In this document: in pieces, positions 20,463-29,696 of the stretch
How positions within the stretch are numbered: the first letter of the stretch is position 1
Layout: each line of letters starts with the position of its first letter
Source: Bacillota bacterium
Lineage (GTDB): Bacteria > Bacillota > Bacilli > Alicyclobacillales > SLC66
Length of the DNA stretch: 64,000 bases
NCBI GenBank assembly: GCA_021821085.1
Contig: JAKACV010000001.1
Location: 26,630-90,629 of the forward strand
Direction: 5' to 3'
Made by a program: the position numbers and the translations under genes
Notes under the pieces: generated by a model
What the model was told of the DNA's origin: nothing
What the model saw: the letters and a program-made list of their open reading frames with translations, nothing else
Database searches by the model: none

Positions 20463-21157
20463 GGCCTGCGTAAAACGTATCCAACACCGCGAATCGTATG
20501 AATCAGCGGTGTAGAAAAGGGTTCGTCAACTTTCATCCGCAAATACCGGATATAAACGTCAACTACGTTTGTCTCCCCCTCAAAATCATACCCCCACACG
20601 CGTCTCAAGATGACATCGCGCGATAACACTTTATCCACATTGCGAAGTAAAAAATGCAAAAGATCAAACTCCCGTGTTGTCAATTCCAAATTCTGGCCAG
20701 CTCTTACGGCTCGCCTTTCCTCGGGAAACACCTGTAGATCAAACGCAACGAGTTCCTCTCGCGCCATCCCACGACGCAGCGCAGCGCGGATACGAGCCAA
20801 CAATTCATCCGTCACAAAGGGCTTTGTCACGTAATCGTCTGCTCCTGCATCGAGCCCCTCCACTTTATCCCCTGTGCTATCGCGTGCAGTTAAAATAATA
20901 ATCGGAGTTCGTTTCTGTTTGCGCAACGTCCTGCATACTTCAAGTCCACTCATGCCAGGAAGCATTAAGTCAAGTAAGATCACGCCAAAGTTTTTTTCAA
21001 GCGCAAGGCGCAAGCCAGTCGCCCCATCGAATGCCAGTTCAACATGAAATCCCTCGTGAACAAGTTCTAATTCAATTAAACGTGCGATGCGACGCTCATC
21101 TTCGACGACGAGCACAGAAGATGCGATCGAAGACCCATCCACTCCTGCCACTCCCAT
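20459..21157 (-). CDS. OmpR/PhoB-family response regulator
   Basis: The receiver domain (residues about 13-127) has the acidic pocket in VVEDERRIARL, the phospho-accepting Asp in VILLDLMLPGMSG, and the conserved Lys in DYVTKPF. A winged-helix DNA-binding domain follows (LTTREFDLLHFLLRN...VWGYDFEGETNVVDVYIRYLR). It is the cognate partner of the downstream kinase. The SD GGAGCGC overlaps the last codons of the YtoI-like gene, and the start lies 2 bp after that gene's stop. A 12-residue leader precedes the first strand. Confidence 0.94.
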   Translation of the reverse strand: MGVAGVDGSSIASSVLVVEDERRIARLIELELVHEGFHVELAFDGATGLRLALEKNFGVILLDLMLPGMSGLEVCRTLRKQKRTPIIILTARDSTGDKVEGLDAGADDYVTKPFVTDELLARIRAALRRGMAREELVAFDLQVFPEERRAVRAGQNLELTTREFDLLHFLLRNVDKVLSRDVILRRVWGYDFEGETNVVDVYIRYLRMKVDEPFSTPLIHTIRGVGYVLRRP

Positions 21158-21159
21158 CT

Positions 21160-22464
21160 TTAGCGCTCCAACACTTGAATGGTGACAAGCGCTTTCCCTA
21201 CGAGCTCATTCCCACGAAATATTTCTACATCTACCTTGCCCATTTTCCGTCCAGAGTCAATCACGCGCGCATGAGCATCAATACGTTGATCAATCTGTAC
21301 TGGTTTCAGAAAATATAACGTACTATTCTCAATCAACATATTGGCATCCTTCACTTTTCGCAAGGCCTGCATCGCAGCTTCCCCGATAATTGCCGTAAAC
21401 GCACCGACTGATAAGGAACCATGTGGCGTCGACATCTGTGGCGTCACTTCGCCTGAGAGCCGCACCACTTTATCTTCCACATTCGAAACAAATCTTCCAA
21501 GCACAATGTCTTCGATCGTATCTCCCATTTGGGGTTGCTTTTGGTTATATTGCAACGCTTTGATCACATCTTGTCGACTAATCACACCAACTAAGCGCTT
21601 AAATTCAATGACCGGAAGAAGTTCCAATCCTTCCCATACCATCATGTGTGCAGCCGCTGCTACAGAAGTTTTAGCCGTCACCGAGATCGGTTGTCGAGTC
21701 ATTATCTTCTCAATCGACGTGTCCGCGTCCTGCCCATAGACATCGCGAGCAGCGACGACTCCCACGAGCTTCCCGTCACCTTGCAGCACTGGGAAACGTG
21801 AATGTCCTGTCTGAGCTACAAGATTGCGATAATCGCCAATTGTATGATCGGAAGACAAAATGGCAGGCGGTTCTTGACCCAATAAATCTTCAACTAATAA
21901 TACTTCTTTTTTGATTAACCGATCATAAATGGCACGGTTAATCAGAGCAGCCACAGAGAACGTATCATACGCAGAAGAAATTATCGGTAAATCCAATCGG
22001 TCTGCCAGCTGAATGACTGCCGAATTTGTTGTGAACCCACCCGTAATCAGGACCGCAGCACCATGTTCCAATGCGGCCATATGAACCGCTTCACGATTAC
22101 CGACAATCACAAGTGACCCTGGATCTACGTATTTAACCATATCTTGAATTTCCATCGCTGCAATGACAAACTTTTGCAATGATTTATGTAAGCCACTTCG
22201 TCCACCGAGCACCGATCCATCAATAATGTTGACAACTTCCGCAAAAGTTAGGCGGTCGATATCACGACGCTGTTTCTTTTCAATTCGCACAGTTCCGACC
22301 CGTTCAATGGTTGTAACAAAACCCTGACCCTCTGCTTCTTTGATCGCGCGATAAGCTGTTCCTTCACTCACTTGCAGTTGTTTCGCAATCTGCCGCACAG
22401 AAATTTTGTGTCCGATAGGCAGATTCTCTATGTGTTTTAAAATTTGGTCGTGTTTTGTCGACAT
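21160..22464 (-). CDS. HTH-DRTGG-CBS-hotdog regulator, YtoI-like
   Basis: This multidomain cytoplasmic protein has an N-terminal winged HTH (ISVRQIAKQLQVSEGTAYRAIK), a DRTGG-type domain (about 90-190), a pair of CBS domains (about 200-310: VVAARDVYG, VVGVISRQDVIKAL types) that probably bind an adenine nucleotide, and a C-terminal hotdog domain (GEAAMQALRKV...). Domain order and length match Bacillus YtoI, which also lies near dnaE. Start ATG 22464 has GAGGAACAGT upstream; the ORF start at 22503 has no SD. The function in the cell is unknown; CBS sensing of nucleotide charge controlling DNA binding is inference. It is the first gene after a terminator and probably heads the unit containing the two-component system and dnaE. 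Confidence 0.88.
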   Translation of the reverse strand: MSTKHDQILKHIENLPIGHKISVRQIAKQLQVSEGTAYRAIKEAEGQGFVTTIERVGTVRIEKKQRRDIDRLTFAEVVNIIDGSVLGGRSGLHKSLQKFVIAAMEIQDMVKYVDPGSLVIVGNREAVHMAALEHGAAVLITGGFTTNSAVIQLADRLDLPIISSAYDTFSVAALINRAIYDRLIKKEVLLVEDLLGQEPPAILSSDHTIGDYRNLVAQTGHSRFPVLQGDGKLVGVVAARDVYGQDADTSIEKIMTRQPISVTAKTSVAAAAHMMVWEGLELLPVIEFKRLVGVISRQDVIKALQYNQKQPQMGDTIEDIVLGRFVSNVEDKVVRLSGEVTPQMSTPHGSLSVGAFTAIIGEAAMQALRKVKDANMLIENSTLYFLKPVQIDQRIDAHARVIDSGRKMGKVDVEIFRGNELVGKALVTIQVLER

Positions 22465-22510
22465 ACTGTTCCTCGCCCTCAGGTCGCTGTCTCTATTATA
22501 CAACAGCCAG

Positions 22511-22543
22511 AAAAAAAGTGCCTTTTCCTTTAAAAGGGCACTT
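22511..22543 (-). terminator. Rho-independent terminator after the methyltransferase-MTHFR gene
   Basis: On the minus strand the stem AAGTGCCCTTTT...AAAAGGCACTT is followed by an uninterrupted run of seven T. It lies 8 bp past the stop codon and separates that gene from the YtoI-like operon. Confidence 0.92.
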
Positions 22544-22550
22544 TCTATTT

Positions 22551-24428
22551 CTATTGTACAGAGTTCGCCTTCACCTTTACGTAGCGAGATAGTTCAGCCG
22601 TCATTTCATAGCGTAACAGCGGTGTAATGAGGTAAATTCCACGAAAATGTTCCATCGCGACGTCAAGCAATTCCCTTGCAATTGCTATCCCTTCTTCACG
22701 CGCTTTGGCACCTTGATAGCACGCCATACGCTGTCTAACCTCATCAGTCAATGAAATTCCTGGAACTTCATTGTGCAGAAACTCCGCATTGCGTTGACTT
22801 AAAAGCGGCATCACGCCAACAAATAACGGCACAGAAAGATGCTTTGTCGCATCACGCAGGATCTTAAAAAACGCGGGATCATAAATTGGCTGTGTCATAA
22901 TAAAATCAGCGCCAGCTTCCACTTTTCGCTCCAGACGTTTGATTGCCTTATCAAAGTGTCGCACATGAGGATTAAATGCGGCGCCAACCACAAACCCAGC
23001 CGGCGCATCAAGTAACTTCCCCGAGAATGAAATTCCTTGATTCAATTGTTTAACCATACGGATCATATCGAATGACGAAACGTCAAAGACAGACGTTGCC
23101 CCTGGTAAATCGCCAAACCGTGACGGATCACCAGTTACCACGAGAATTTGCGAAATCCCAAGCGCATGCAGCCCCATCAAATGCGATTGCTGTCCAATCA
23201 AGTTGCGATCTCGACAGGAAATGTGCAGCAGCGGTTCGACACCTTGCTGCTTCATGAGTGCTCCGAGCGCCATATTGCTCATCCGTGTCATAGCAAGAGA
23301 ATTATCAGCAAGAGTCACCGCATCTGCGCCTGCATCTTGTAGTTCCTTTGCCCCCCTCATAAATTTATCATATGAAAGGTCTTTTGGTGGGTCGAGTTCC
23401 ACAATCACGGTATGAGTGTGCAACACCTTCTGATGCACAGACTCAGGTACCGATATGTCACTGAGTGAGTTTTCAAGATTTTTTATAGTCGCTCCTGCGC
23501 TCATCACACGCGGACGCAGCTGATCCTTCTTTTCTGGCGCCACAAGCGGTGGTAAATTCCCCACTGCGCGCGCCATCGCTGCCACATGCTCCGGGGTCGT
23601 GCCGCAACATCCCCCGATAATTCTCACTCCGAGTGTTCGAAACTCGAGCGCAGCCTCCGCGAAATAATCCGGTTCAGAAGGGTAGGTATACTCCCCATCT
23701 GTCATACTGAGTAATCCGGCATTGGGATACACCGAGATCATGGCATGATCAGGCACGTGAACGACTTTTAGCACACGCTGCATATCTGCAGGACCAAAAC
23801 GACAATTGAGACCAATGATATCCGCCCCCTCGTCAAACAAGACGCGAAACGCTTCTGCCACAGGTTCTCCATCCCTTGTCACCGACAAGTCAAGTAACGC
23901 AAGTTGCGCCATAATAGGTTTATCAGTCAACTTTCTCACAACTTGTAAGGCAGTGCGCAATTCCCCTAGATCCAAAAATGTCTCAAGCAAAATCGCGTCT
24001 GGCTCTTCTTCTAACAGAGCAAACGCTTGCTCTGCATACGCGCGCTTCAAATCAATGGGTGGCGCCAGATTGCGCCTTGCACCTGTAACCGCTCCAATGG
24101 TTCCCGCCACATAAGCGTCTGCAACTTGTGCCGCCTCACGGGCAATTCGCACAGCTGCACGATTGATCTGCTCTAGTTGATCTTCCAATCCGTAACGCAA
24201 GAGTCCTTCACGATGAGCGCCAAACGTATTGGTTTCGATCAGCAATGCACCTGCATCGACATAAGAGCGATGCACAGACGATACGATGTCTGGTTTTGAT
24301 AGACACAGTTCTTCATAACATACGCCAACTGGCACACCCATTCCATAGAGTTGCGTCGCCATAGCCCCATCGCCAATGACAATGCGATCCTTAAGAAAAT
24401 CGGTTAATCTCATTTTTTGATTTTCCAT
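22551..24428 (-). CDS. Bifunctional homocysteine S-methyltransferase / methylenetetrahydrofolate reductase
   Basis: The N-terminal half (residues 1 to about 300) is a Pfam S-methyl_trans domain with the zinc ligands LNCRFGP and GGCCGTTPEH; it should make methionine from homocysteine. The C-terminal half (about 335-615) is a MetF-type barrel (VELDPPKDLSYDKFMRGA...TQPIYDPAFF) that reduces 5,10-methylene-THF to 5-methyl-THF. The fusion (625 residues) matches the YitJ architecture and can feed methyl groups from one active site to the other. The SD GGGGAGG lies close to the ATG. No SAM riboswitch (S-box) was seen in the short upstream gap to the TSUP gene. Confidence 0.93.
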   Translation of the reverse strand: MENQKMRLTDFLKDRIVIGDGAMATQLYGMGVPVGVCYEELCLSKPDIVSSVHRSYVDAGALLIETNTFGAHREGLLRYGLEDQLEQINRAAVRIAREAAQVADAYVAGTIGAVTGARRNLAPPIDLKRAYAEQAFALLEEEPDAILLETFLDLGELRTALQVVRKLTDKPIMAQLALLDLSVTRDGEPVAEAFRVLFDEGADIIGLNCRFGPADMQRVLKVVHVPDHAMISVYPNAGLLSMTDGEYTYPSEPDYFAEAALEFRTLGVRIIGGCCGTTPEHVAAMARAVGNLPPLVAPEKKDQLRPRVMSAGATIKNLENSLSDISVPESVHQKVLHTHTVIVELDPPKDLSYDKFMRGAKELQDAGADAVTLADNSLAMTRMSNMALGALMKQQGVEPLLHISCRDRNLIGQQSHLMGLHALGISQILVVTGDPSRFGDLPGATSVFDVSSFDMIRMVKQLNQGISFSGKLLDAPAGFVVGAAFNPHVRHFDKAIKRLERKVEAGADFIMTQPIYDPAFFKILRDATKHLSVPLFVGVMPLLSQRNAEFLHNEVPGISLTDEVRQRMACYQGAKAREEGIAIARELLDVAMEHFRGIYLITPLLRYEMTAELSRYVKVKANSVQ

Positions 24429-24468
24429 GGTCCTCCCCTTTTAGCTACGATGAGTAGAACGTTCACTT

Positions 24469-25233
24469 TTAATGAAATACTGAAATGCCCATTTGAATCG
24501 AGAGCACCACTGCAGCAACTAAGAATAGCGGGCGTATCAACCTCGCACCACGCTTGACGGCAATGCGAGAACCTACGCGAGCCCCCACCATCATCGCGAG
24601 CCCCATGGGAAGTCCAAACACGTACATCACCTTACCGCGCACAGCAAACAACAACAAAGCGGCGATATTACTCGTGAAGTTTAGCACTCTTCCGTTTCCT
24701 GCTGCCCCAAGGAAATCAAAGCGAAATACCGAAAGAAACGCAAACAACAAAAACGATCCCGTTCCAGGCCCAACAAAACCATCGTAAAATCCTAAAATAC
24801 CTGCGACAAGAACAGCTACGATGACCGTCCGTGGATATAGACCTTTAAATTCATTTACTGTACCTAAATGTCGTTTCCATAAGGTAATCATTGTGATTCC
24901 AACAATAGCTATAAAAATAATTAACTTAAGGTATTTTTCATTGACATTCAAAACAGTGTCCGCACCGACCAATGCACCAATAAACGTAAAAGGAATCATC
25001 CAACGCAGAAGTGGAAAATAGAGTTTGTTTGATCGAAAATAGGTAAATGAACTCGTGGAAGAAGCAAATGTTCCCGCTAACTTGTTTGTTCCAAGCGCTA
25101 GATAGGGGGGCATTCCCGTCCATAAAAGCGTAGGCAGGGTGATGACACCCCCGCCTCCTACAACAGAGTCGAACAATCCAGCGACAAATCCACCAGAAAC
25201 TAACGCCAGTAACACAATTAACGTATGGTGCAC
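24469..25233 (-). CDS. TSUP (TauE/SafE) family membrane permease
   Basis: The 254-residue protein has about seven or eight hydrophobic helices and the duplicated TSUP pattern: GLFDSVVGGGGVITLPTLLWTG in the first half and GFYDGFVGPGTGSFLLFAFL in the second. Family members move sulfite, sulfoacetate, thiosulfate or other small organic anions. The position next to a homocysteine methyltransferase fits sulfur metabolism, but that is inference. The start is GTG with GGAGG 6 nt upstream. Confidence 0.88.
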   Translation of the reverse strand: MHHTLIVLLALVSGGFVAGLFDSVVGGGGVITLPTLLWTGMPPYLALGTNKLAGTFASSTSSFTYFRSNKLYFPLLRWMIPFTFIGALVGADTVLNVNEKYLKLIIFIAIVGITMITLWKRHLGTVNEFKGLYPRTVIVAVLVAGILGFYDGFVGPGTGSFLLFAFLSVFRFDFLGAAGNGRVLNFTSNIAALLLFAVRGKVMYVFGLPMGLAMMVGARVGSRIAVKRGARLIRPLFLVAAVVLSIQMGISVFH

Positions 25234-25279
25234 AAGCCGCCTCCGTTCGATTGTACGCTCGCGTCAAACAAGCTCACTT

Positions 25280-25771
25280 CTATTCTGGAGAAAGTTCGAG
25301 TCGAACATCTTCCCCGATCAACGTCACATACCCATCGGCCAGAACCAAGGTGGCGACTGTCATGGAAAATTCCGGTCGAAAAATATGATCGAAATCAATC
25401 AAAATGGTTGTGCCAACCGTTCGTACGCCAGGTGCCATTTGAGCGGTCAATCGTTGTAAAGCAAAAGCAAGCAGTGAACGCGGTAGGCGAATCCACTTAG
25501 ATACTTCCACAGCAAGGGTGACAACGCTCTCCCCGATCTGGACACCTAGATCGGCGTAATCTGCGGATTCGCTCACGAAGAAATGTGTTGGTTGCGATAT
25601 TTTTACAGTCACATCCAAGTTAGTCCAGGGAGTATGCAATGTTGCACAGATACCGTCTGTCATAACATGCAGGTGAGACAGTGAATAACCTGCATCCAAT
25701 CGCTCATTGATAGCAGACTGCACTTCATCTTGATTCATCGATAATTGGACAGAGCGAAACTTCAATCCCAT
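25280..25771 (-). CDS. Hypothetical protein, 163 residues
   Basis: I do not recognise this protein. It has no membrane helix or signal peptide and is predicted to be a mostly beta, cytoplasmic protein (VTVKISQPTHFFVS, VVTLAVEVSKWI, STTILIDFD-like strands), with an Asn-Gln-Asp-Glu helix near the start. The ATG directly follows GAGGG, which is too close; a TTG two codons further on (25765) has a proper 6-nt spacing and may be the real start. It lies between an HTH/coiled-coil gene and the TSUP permease, all on one strand, so it may work with either. Confidence 0.65.
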   Translation of the reverse strand: MGLKFRSVQLSMNQDEVQSAINERLDAGYSLSHLHVMTDGICATLHTPWTNLDVTVKISQPTHFFVSESADYADLGVQIGESVVTLAVEVSKWIRLPRSLLAFALQRLTAQMAPGVRTVGTTILIDFDHIFRPEFSMTVATLVLADGYVTLIGEDVRLELSPE

Positions 25772-25785
25772 CCCTCATTGTTTAG

Positions 25786-25817
25786 CTAGATCGGGAGTTC
25801 TGACACTCCCGATCTAG
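25786..25817. other. Perfect 13-bp hairpin without U-tract
   Basis: CTAGATCGGGAGT and ACTCCCGATCTAG flank a 6-nt loop. It lies between the HTH/coiled-coil gene and the 163-residue ORF on the transcribed minus strand. No T-run follows on either strand, so a classical terminator is not supported. It might be an mRNA-processing or stability structure, or a protein-binding palindrome. Confidence 0.7.
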
Positions 25818-25824
25818 ACTCACT

Positions 25825-26292
25825 TTATTGACGCAATAGCTTTTCACGGATCTCCTTCAGCTCACTAATTCCCGATTCAATCTTTTCTTTTTGGTCCAAG
25901 ATCAACTGCAAGTTTTCTTGCAAGCTTACTACATTTTTATCAATTTCATCGATCATCACAGACAATTCATCTGCGCCCACCGTTTCTATTCCGGACAACA
26001 CCTTATACAATCTCAACCCTGACAATGCCGCGCTAGTTGCGATATTGGACGCTGCAAAGGCTACACCAGGTGCTGCTGCGCGCATGCCAGCTCCACCAAT
26101 ACTCGCAAGAAAGCTGACCGCCTTTCCCGTGCGTGAACCGCGTCGACTGAGAAACGCTTGTAAATCTTCTTCTTTGATTAGATATTTACCACTGAAATCG
26201 TCTGCCTTTAACTGACCTGTACGAATCCATCGACGCACCGATTCTTCTGAGACATTCAGTCGATATGCAATCTCATACGTAGTAAACTCCAT
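25825..26292 (-). CDS. HTH (excisionase/MerR-like) protein with hydrophobic centre and coiled-coil tail
   Basis: Residues 1-50 form a helix-turn-helix of the excisionase/MerR type (TTYEIAYRLNVSEESVRRWIRTG, then a wing and KEEDLQAFLSRRG). Residues about 60-95 are rich in Ala, Gly and Ser (GGAGMRAAAPGVAFAASNIATSAALSG), hydrophobic enough to be a weak membrane-associating segment. Residues about 108-155 form a charged coiled coil. This three-part layout resembles DNA-binding proteins that oligomerise or attach to another component. It does not look like a phage Xis. The function is unknown. It probably heads a unit with the 163-residue ORF and TSUP gene. Confidence 0.75.
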   Translation of the reverse strand: MEFTTYEIAYRLNVSEESVRRWIRTGQLKADDFSGKYLIKEEDLQAFLSRRGSRTGKAVSFLASIGGAGMRAAAPGVAFAASNIATSAALSGLRLYKVLSGIETVGADELSVMIDEIDKNVVSLQENLQLILDQKEKIESGISELKEIREKLLRQ

Positions 26293-26421
26293 TCCTCAAC
26301 ATCCTCTATCCTAAGATAGACTTGGCAATTGGACACCCTTCACACTTCGAGTGATCCGCCTTATCTTCACACACATTATACACCGCACAGCATGCGTGCG
26401 CATATAGGTGTGTGCATCAAT

Positions 26422-28152
26422 TTAGTTGAGATAAGGAGCAATACGCGCTTCCACCACCTGGCGAAACTGTCGCCGCCTATGCTCTGCCTCTTCATTCGTA
26501 CTCCCCTTGACGCCAATGTATACTTTCAATTTCGGTTCGGTACCAGAAGGACGTACAGCAATCCAATCCCCATTTGCAAATCTAAACTTCACTACATTAG
26601 ACATCGGTAAGTGTAACGGAGTTTCCTCAAGCGTGCGTGCATTTCTTCGACGCAGAGATTGATAATCCTCCTCGTACTCCAGATCCAACCCTTCAGCTTG
26701 TATCCCACGCTCGCGAAAATCTTCCATAAGTGATTTCATACGCTCATTTCCATTTCGCCCAACAAACTGATATCCTGCTAGATGATCCTTATAATAGCCA
26801 AACCGTTTATACAACTGTTCTAATTGCGCTCGCACACTACCCGCTTCATGTTTGCACCGAACGGCCAGATTGGCGATCGCCACAGCCGCTTGCACGGCAT
26901 CCTTGTCGCGAACAAAGGGCAACGGCAAATACCCTACGCTCTCCTCATAGCCAAAGACAAACGTCTGCTGACCCGTTCTTTCATACTGAGCGATCTTCGC
27001 CCCAATGTACTTAAAACCTGTCAAGACGCGCTCTGTTCTCACACCGTAACTTGCCGCAACATCTTCACCAAAGTCAGAAGAGACAATGGTTGTAATCGCC
27101 ATTGGCTCCGTCATATGAATCCGTTCGGCCCGGTGATGTTCTAGGAGATCATATAAAAGCAATCCACCAACTTCATTGCCAGTAAGCAATGTATATTCGC
27201 TGTCTCGTTCTTTGACCATTAAGCCGACACGATCACAATCTGGATCAGTTGCAAGAATGATGTCCGCGTTTACCGAGTGCGCAACCTGCATTGCCTCTCT
27301 GTATGCGACGCCATCCTCTGGATTTGGACTCTGTACATGAGTAAACTTGGCATCCAAAGCCATTTGCGCTTCAACCGCGACCACGCGTTCATATCCCGCG
27401 TTGCGAAGCGCTGTCATAACCGGTTGCGCTCCGGTCCCATGTAAAGGTGTATACACAATCGTAAGTTCACTCTTTTTTGCTGCTGATTCCACCTGTAGCA
27501 AGGGCTGTAAGTAACGATAATAAGCTGTCTCTAGTTCCGATCCCACCTCATGAATAAGATCAGATCTACGCGCATCTTGTTCTGTCAATACGGGAATGGA
27601 AAATAAATCCATGCATTGATTCATCTCTGTCATGATCTGCTCTGCGTCGGCTTCGAGAACCTGCCCGCCTTCACTGTCGTATACTTTGTATCCATTATAT
27701 TCAGCTGGATTATGGCTTGCAGTTACCATCACTCCAGCTCCACAGGTGAGTTCCCGAACCGCAAACGACAAAAAGGGCGTTGGGCTCGCTTTTATAAATA
27801 AATAGGCGCGAATTCCACAGGCAGCCGCGACACAGGCAACTTCATGTGCAAAGCGTTTTGAATCGCGTCTACCATCATATCCAATCGCTATTTTCCACAT
27901 CTGCTTCGGACGTGTTTGACGTATCCATTGTGCGACTCCATACGAGGCTTTGCGAACCGTGTAGATGTTCATCCGATTTGTTCCAGGTCCCATTTTCTCA
28001 CGCATACCGCCCGTGCCAAAGCGCAAATTCTGCGCAAAGCTTTCTTCCAACGCTACTTGCTGACCCGCATCGATCAGCTCCTGTAATTCGCTGCGTACTG
28101 TGGGATCCAGTGCTTCATTCTCTACCCATGTCGTCCACATGTGCTCACCCAA
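26422..28152 (-). CDS. pgcA: Phosphoglucomutase / phosphomannomutase family
   Basis: It interconverts glucose 1-phosphate and glucose 6-phosphate, supplying UDP-glucose for envelope polymers. The active-site phosphoserine loop TASHNPAEYNGYK, the metal site ATDPDCDRVG, the sugar loop GYEESVGYLP and the phosphate-binding RPSGTEPKLKVYIG are all present in order. The length of 576 residues matches PgcA of Bacillus. The start is probably TTG 28152, with GGAGG 7 nt upstream; an ATG four codons later has a poorer SD. The 129-bp gap downstream (26293-26421) holds nothing I recognise. Confidence 0.94.
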   Translation of the reverse strand: MGEHMWTTWVENEALDPTVRSELQELIDAGQQVALEESFAQNLRFGTGGMREKMGPGTNRMNIYTVRKASYGVAQWIRQTRPKQMWKIAIGYDGRRDSKRFAHEVACVAAACGIRAYLFIKASPTPFLSFAVRELTCGAGVMVTASHNPAEYNGYKVYDSEGGQVLEADAEQIMTEMNQCMDLFSIPVLTEQDARRSDLIHEVGSELETAYYRYLQPLLQVESAAKKSELTIVYTPLHGTGAQPVMTALRNAGYERVVAVEAQMALDAKFTHVQSPNPEDGVAYREAMQVAHSVNADIILATDPDCDRVGLMVKERDSEYTLLTGNEVGGLLLYDLLEHHRAERIHMTEPMAITTIVSSDFGEDVAASYGVRTERVLTGFKYIGAKIAQYERTGQQTFVFGYEESVGYLPLPFVRDKDAVQAAVAIANLAVRCKHEAGSVRAQLEQLYKRFGYYKDHLAGYQFVGRNGNERMKSLMEDFRERGIQAEGLDLEYEEDYQSLRRRNARTLEETPLHLPMSNVVKFRFANGDWIAVRPSGTEPKLKVYIGVKGSTNEEAEHRRRQFRQVVEARIAPYLN

Positions 28153-28201
28153 AAACGTTCCTCCTCAAGCCGTCATACCTGTCTTCCTTTACATCACTTT
28201 T

Positions 28202-29596
28202 CTATTTCTCATGAAATAAAGGGGGAGTCAATACTGGATACACCTCTTCAATCCATCCACCAATCTGCAGTAATCTCGCTTCTGAAAAAGGCGAACCCAC
28301 CACTTGGACACTCATCGGCAATCCTTCTCTTGATACTCCACATGGAATGGACAATGCAGGTAGCCCCGTTAAATTGAACGGATTGGTAAAACGCGTGAGG
28401 TTGGATCGAATCTTTTGTTCACCCCCGCGCACTGTGACCACACGATCACCGATCGGGGTCGCTAAAAATGGAAGTGTTGGCGTAAGTAGCACATCCACAC
28501 GCGCAAATAACTCTTCCCAAGACCGTCTCACTTGGGCCCGAAATCCAGCTGCACGCGCGTATTGAACGGCCGTATAGCCCTGTCCCGACTCCAACCTCTT
28601 CCGTACATCTTCCCCATACAAATCAGGGGATTCAGCTAACCATTTTTCGTGCACGAGCAGTGCTTCTGATGCAATCGTGACCGTTTGCGCCTCTGCCACA
28701 TCAAAAATCATTGGAATGTCCACTTGTTCTACATATGCGCCAGCTTGCACGCAAAGATCAAGGACATGACGCACGCGATTTTCCACTTGATCATCTGTAT
28801 CTGCAAAGAAAAAAGATTCGTTATAAGCGATGCGCACCCCGCGCAGTGAGGTCCCTATCAACCGATCGTAACGCTCTTCCGGTATCCGTTCACTCGTCGG
28901 ATCCTGTGGGTCATACCCTGCTAAAATTTGCAAAAGGAGTGCGGCGTCGCGTACTGACCTTGTTAAAGATCCCACGTGATCAAGCGAGGATGCCAGCGGC
29001 ACCACGCCCTGTTTGCTTACAAGTCCGTAGGTGGGTTTCAGTCCAACAACCCCTGAACAGGCTGCAGGTATACGCACAGATCCACCTGTGTCGGTGCCAA
29101 GTGATGCAGGAGCCAACTCTGCCGCCACCGCAGCAGCGCTCCCGCCACTTGACCCCCCTGCAATTCGCATAAGATCCCACGGATTATGTACAGCACCATA
29201 ATGAGGATTTTCAGTCGTGGTACCATAAGCAAATTCATGCAAATTCGTCTTCCCAAGTAGAAGTGCTCCCGCATCCTTCAAACGCGTCCATACCTTCGCA
29301 TCGCTCTCTACCCAATTCCTCTCCGAGCGTTTTGAACCGGCTGTCGTGCGCACTCCTTTTGTAAAAAATAGATCCTTTAGCGCAAGGGGAATGCCATGCA
29401 GCACACCTTTTCGATTTCCTGCGGCGAGTTGCGCGTCCGCCTCTTTAGCAGATTGCATTACTTCATCTGCACAAACGGTGATAAAAGCGTTTAGCACTGA
29501 ATCATACGACTCAATACGATCTAAATAGTACTGCGTAACTTCAACACTTGAACGTTTTTTTTTCGCAATCTGTAAACTTAATTCTGTTAAATCCAT
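28202..29596 (-). CDS. Amidase signature family enzyme (GatA-like)
   Basis: The Ser-cisSer-Lys amidase triad is visible: Lys in ALKDLFFTKG, the glycine/serine loop GGSSGGSAAAVAAE and the catalytic Ser in GTDTGGSVRIPAACSG. The sequence most resembles the GatA subunit of the Glu/Asp-tRNA amidotransferase, but no gatC or gatB lies nearby and the length (464 residues) is slightly short. A stand-alone amidase or amino-acid amide hydrolase is therefore equally likely. AGGAGG lies 11 nt before the ATG. Confidence 0.85.
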   Translation of the reverse strand: MDLTELSLQIAKKKRSSVEVTQYYLDRIESYDSVLNAFITVCADEVMQSAKEADAQLAAGNRKGVLHGIPLALKDLFFTKGVRTTAGSKRSERNWVESDAKVWTRLKDAGALLLGKTNLHEFAYGTTTENPHYGAVHNPWDLMRIAGGSSGGSAAAVAAELAPASLGTDTGGSVRIPAACSGVVGLKPTYGLVSKQGVVPLASSLDHVGSLTRSVRDAALLLQILAGYDPQDPTSERIPEERYDRLIGTSLRGVRIAYNESFFFADTDDQVENRVRHVLDLCVQAGAYVEQVDIPMIFDVAEAQTVTIASEALLVHEKWLAESPDLYGEDVRKRLESGQGYTAVQYARAAGFRAQVRRSWEELFARVDVLLTPTLPFLATPIGDRVVTVRGGEQKIRSNLTRFTNPFNLTGLPALSIPCGVSREGLPMSVQVVGSPFSEARLLQIGGWIEEVYPVLTPPLFHEK

Positions 29597-29696
29597 GCCC
29601 GTTTCAACCTCCTACCTGATCATCAGTTTCAACAATGCATGGCTATATTTAATAGGATGACAAAACCAGCATACCGCAATTCCCAATTCAGAACCA

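Noticed and set aside
28202-29596. True GatA subunit of a gatCAB operon
   Set aside because: No gatC or gatB lies on either side, so only the amidase family assignment is supported.
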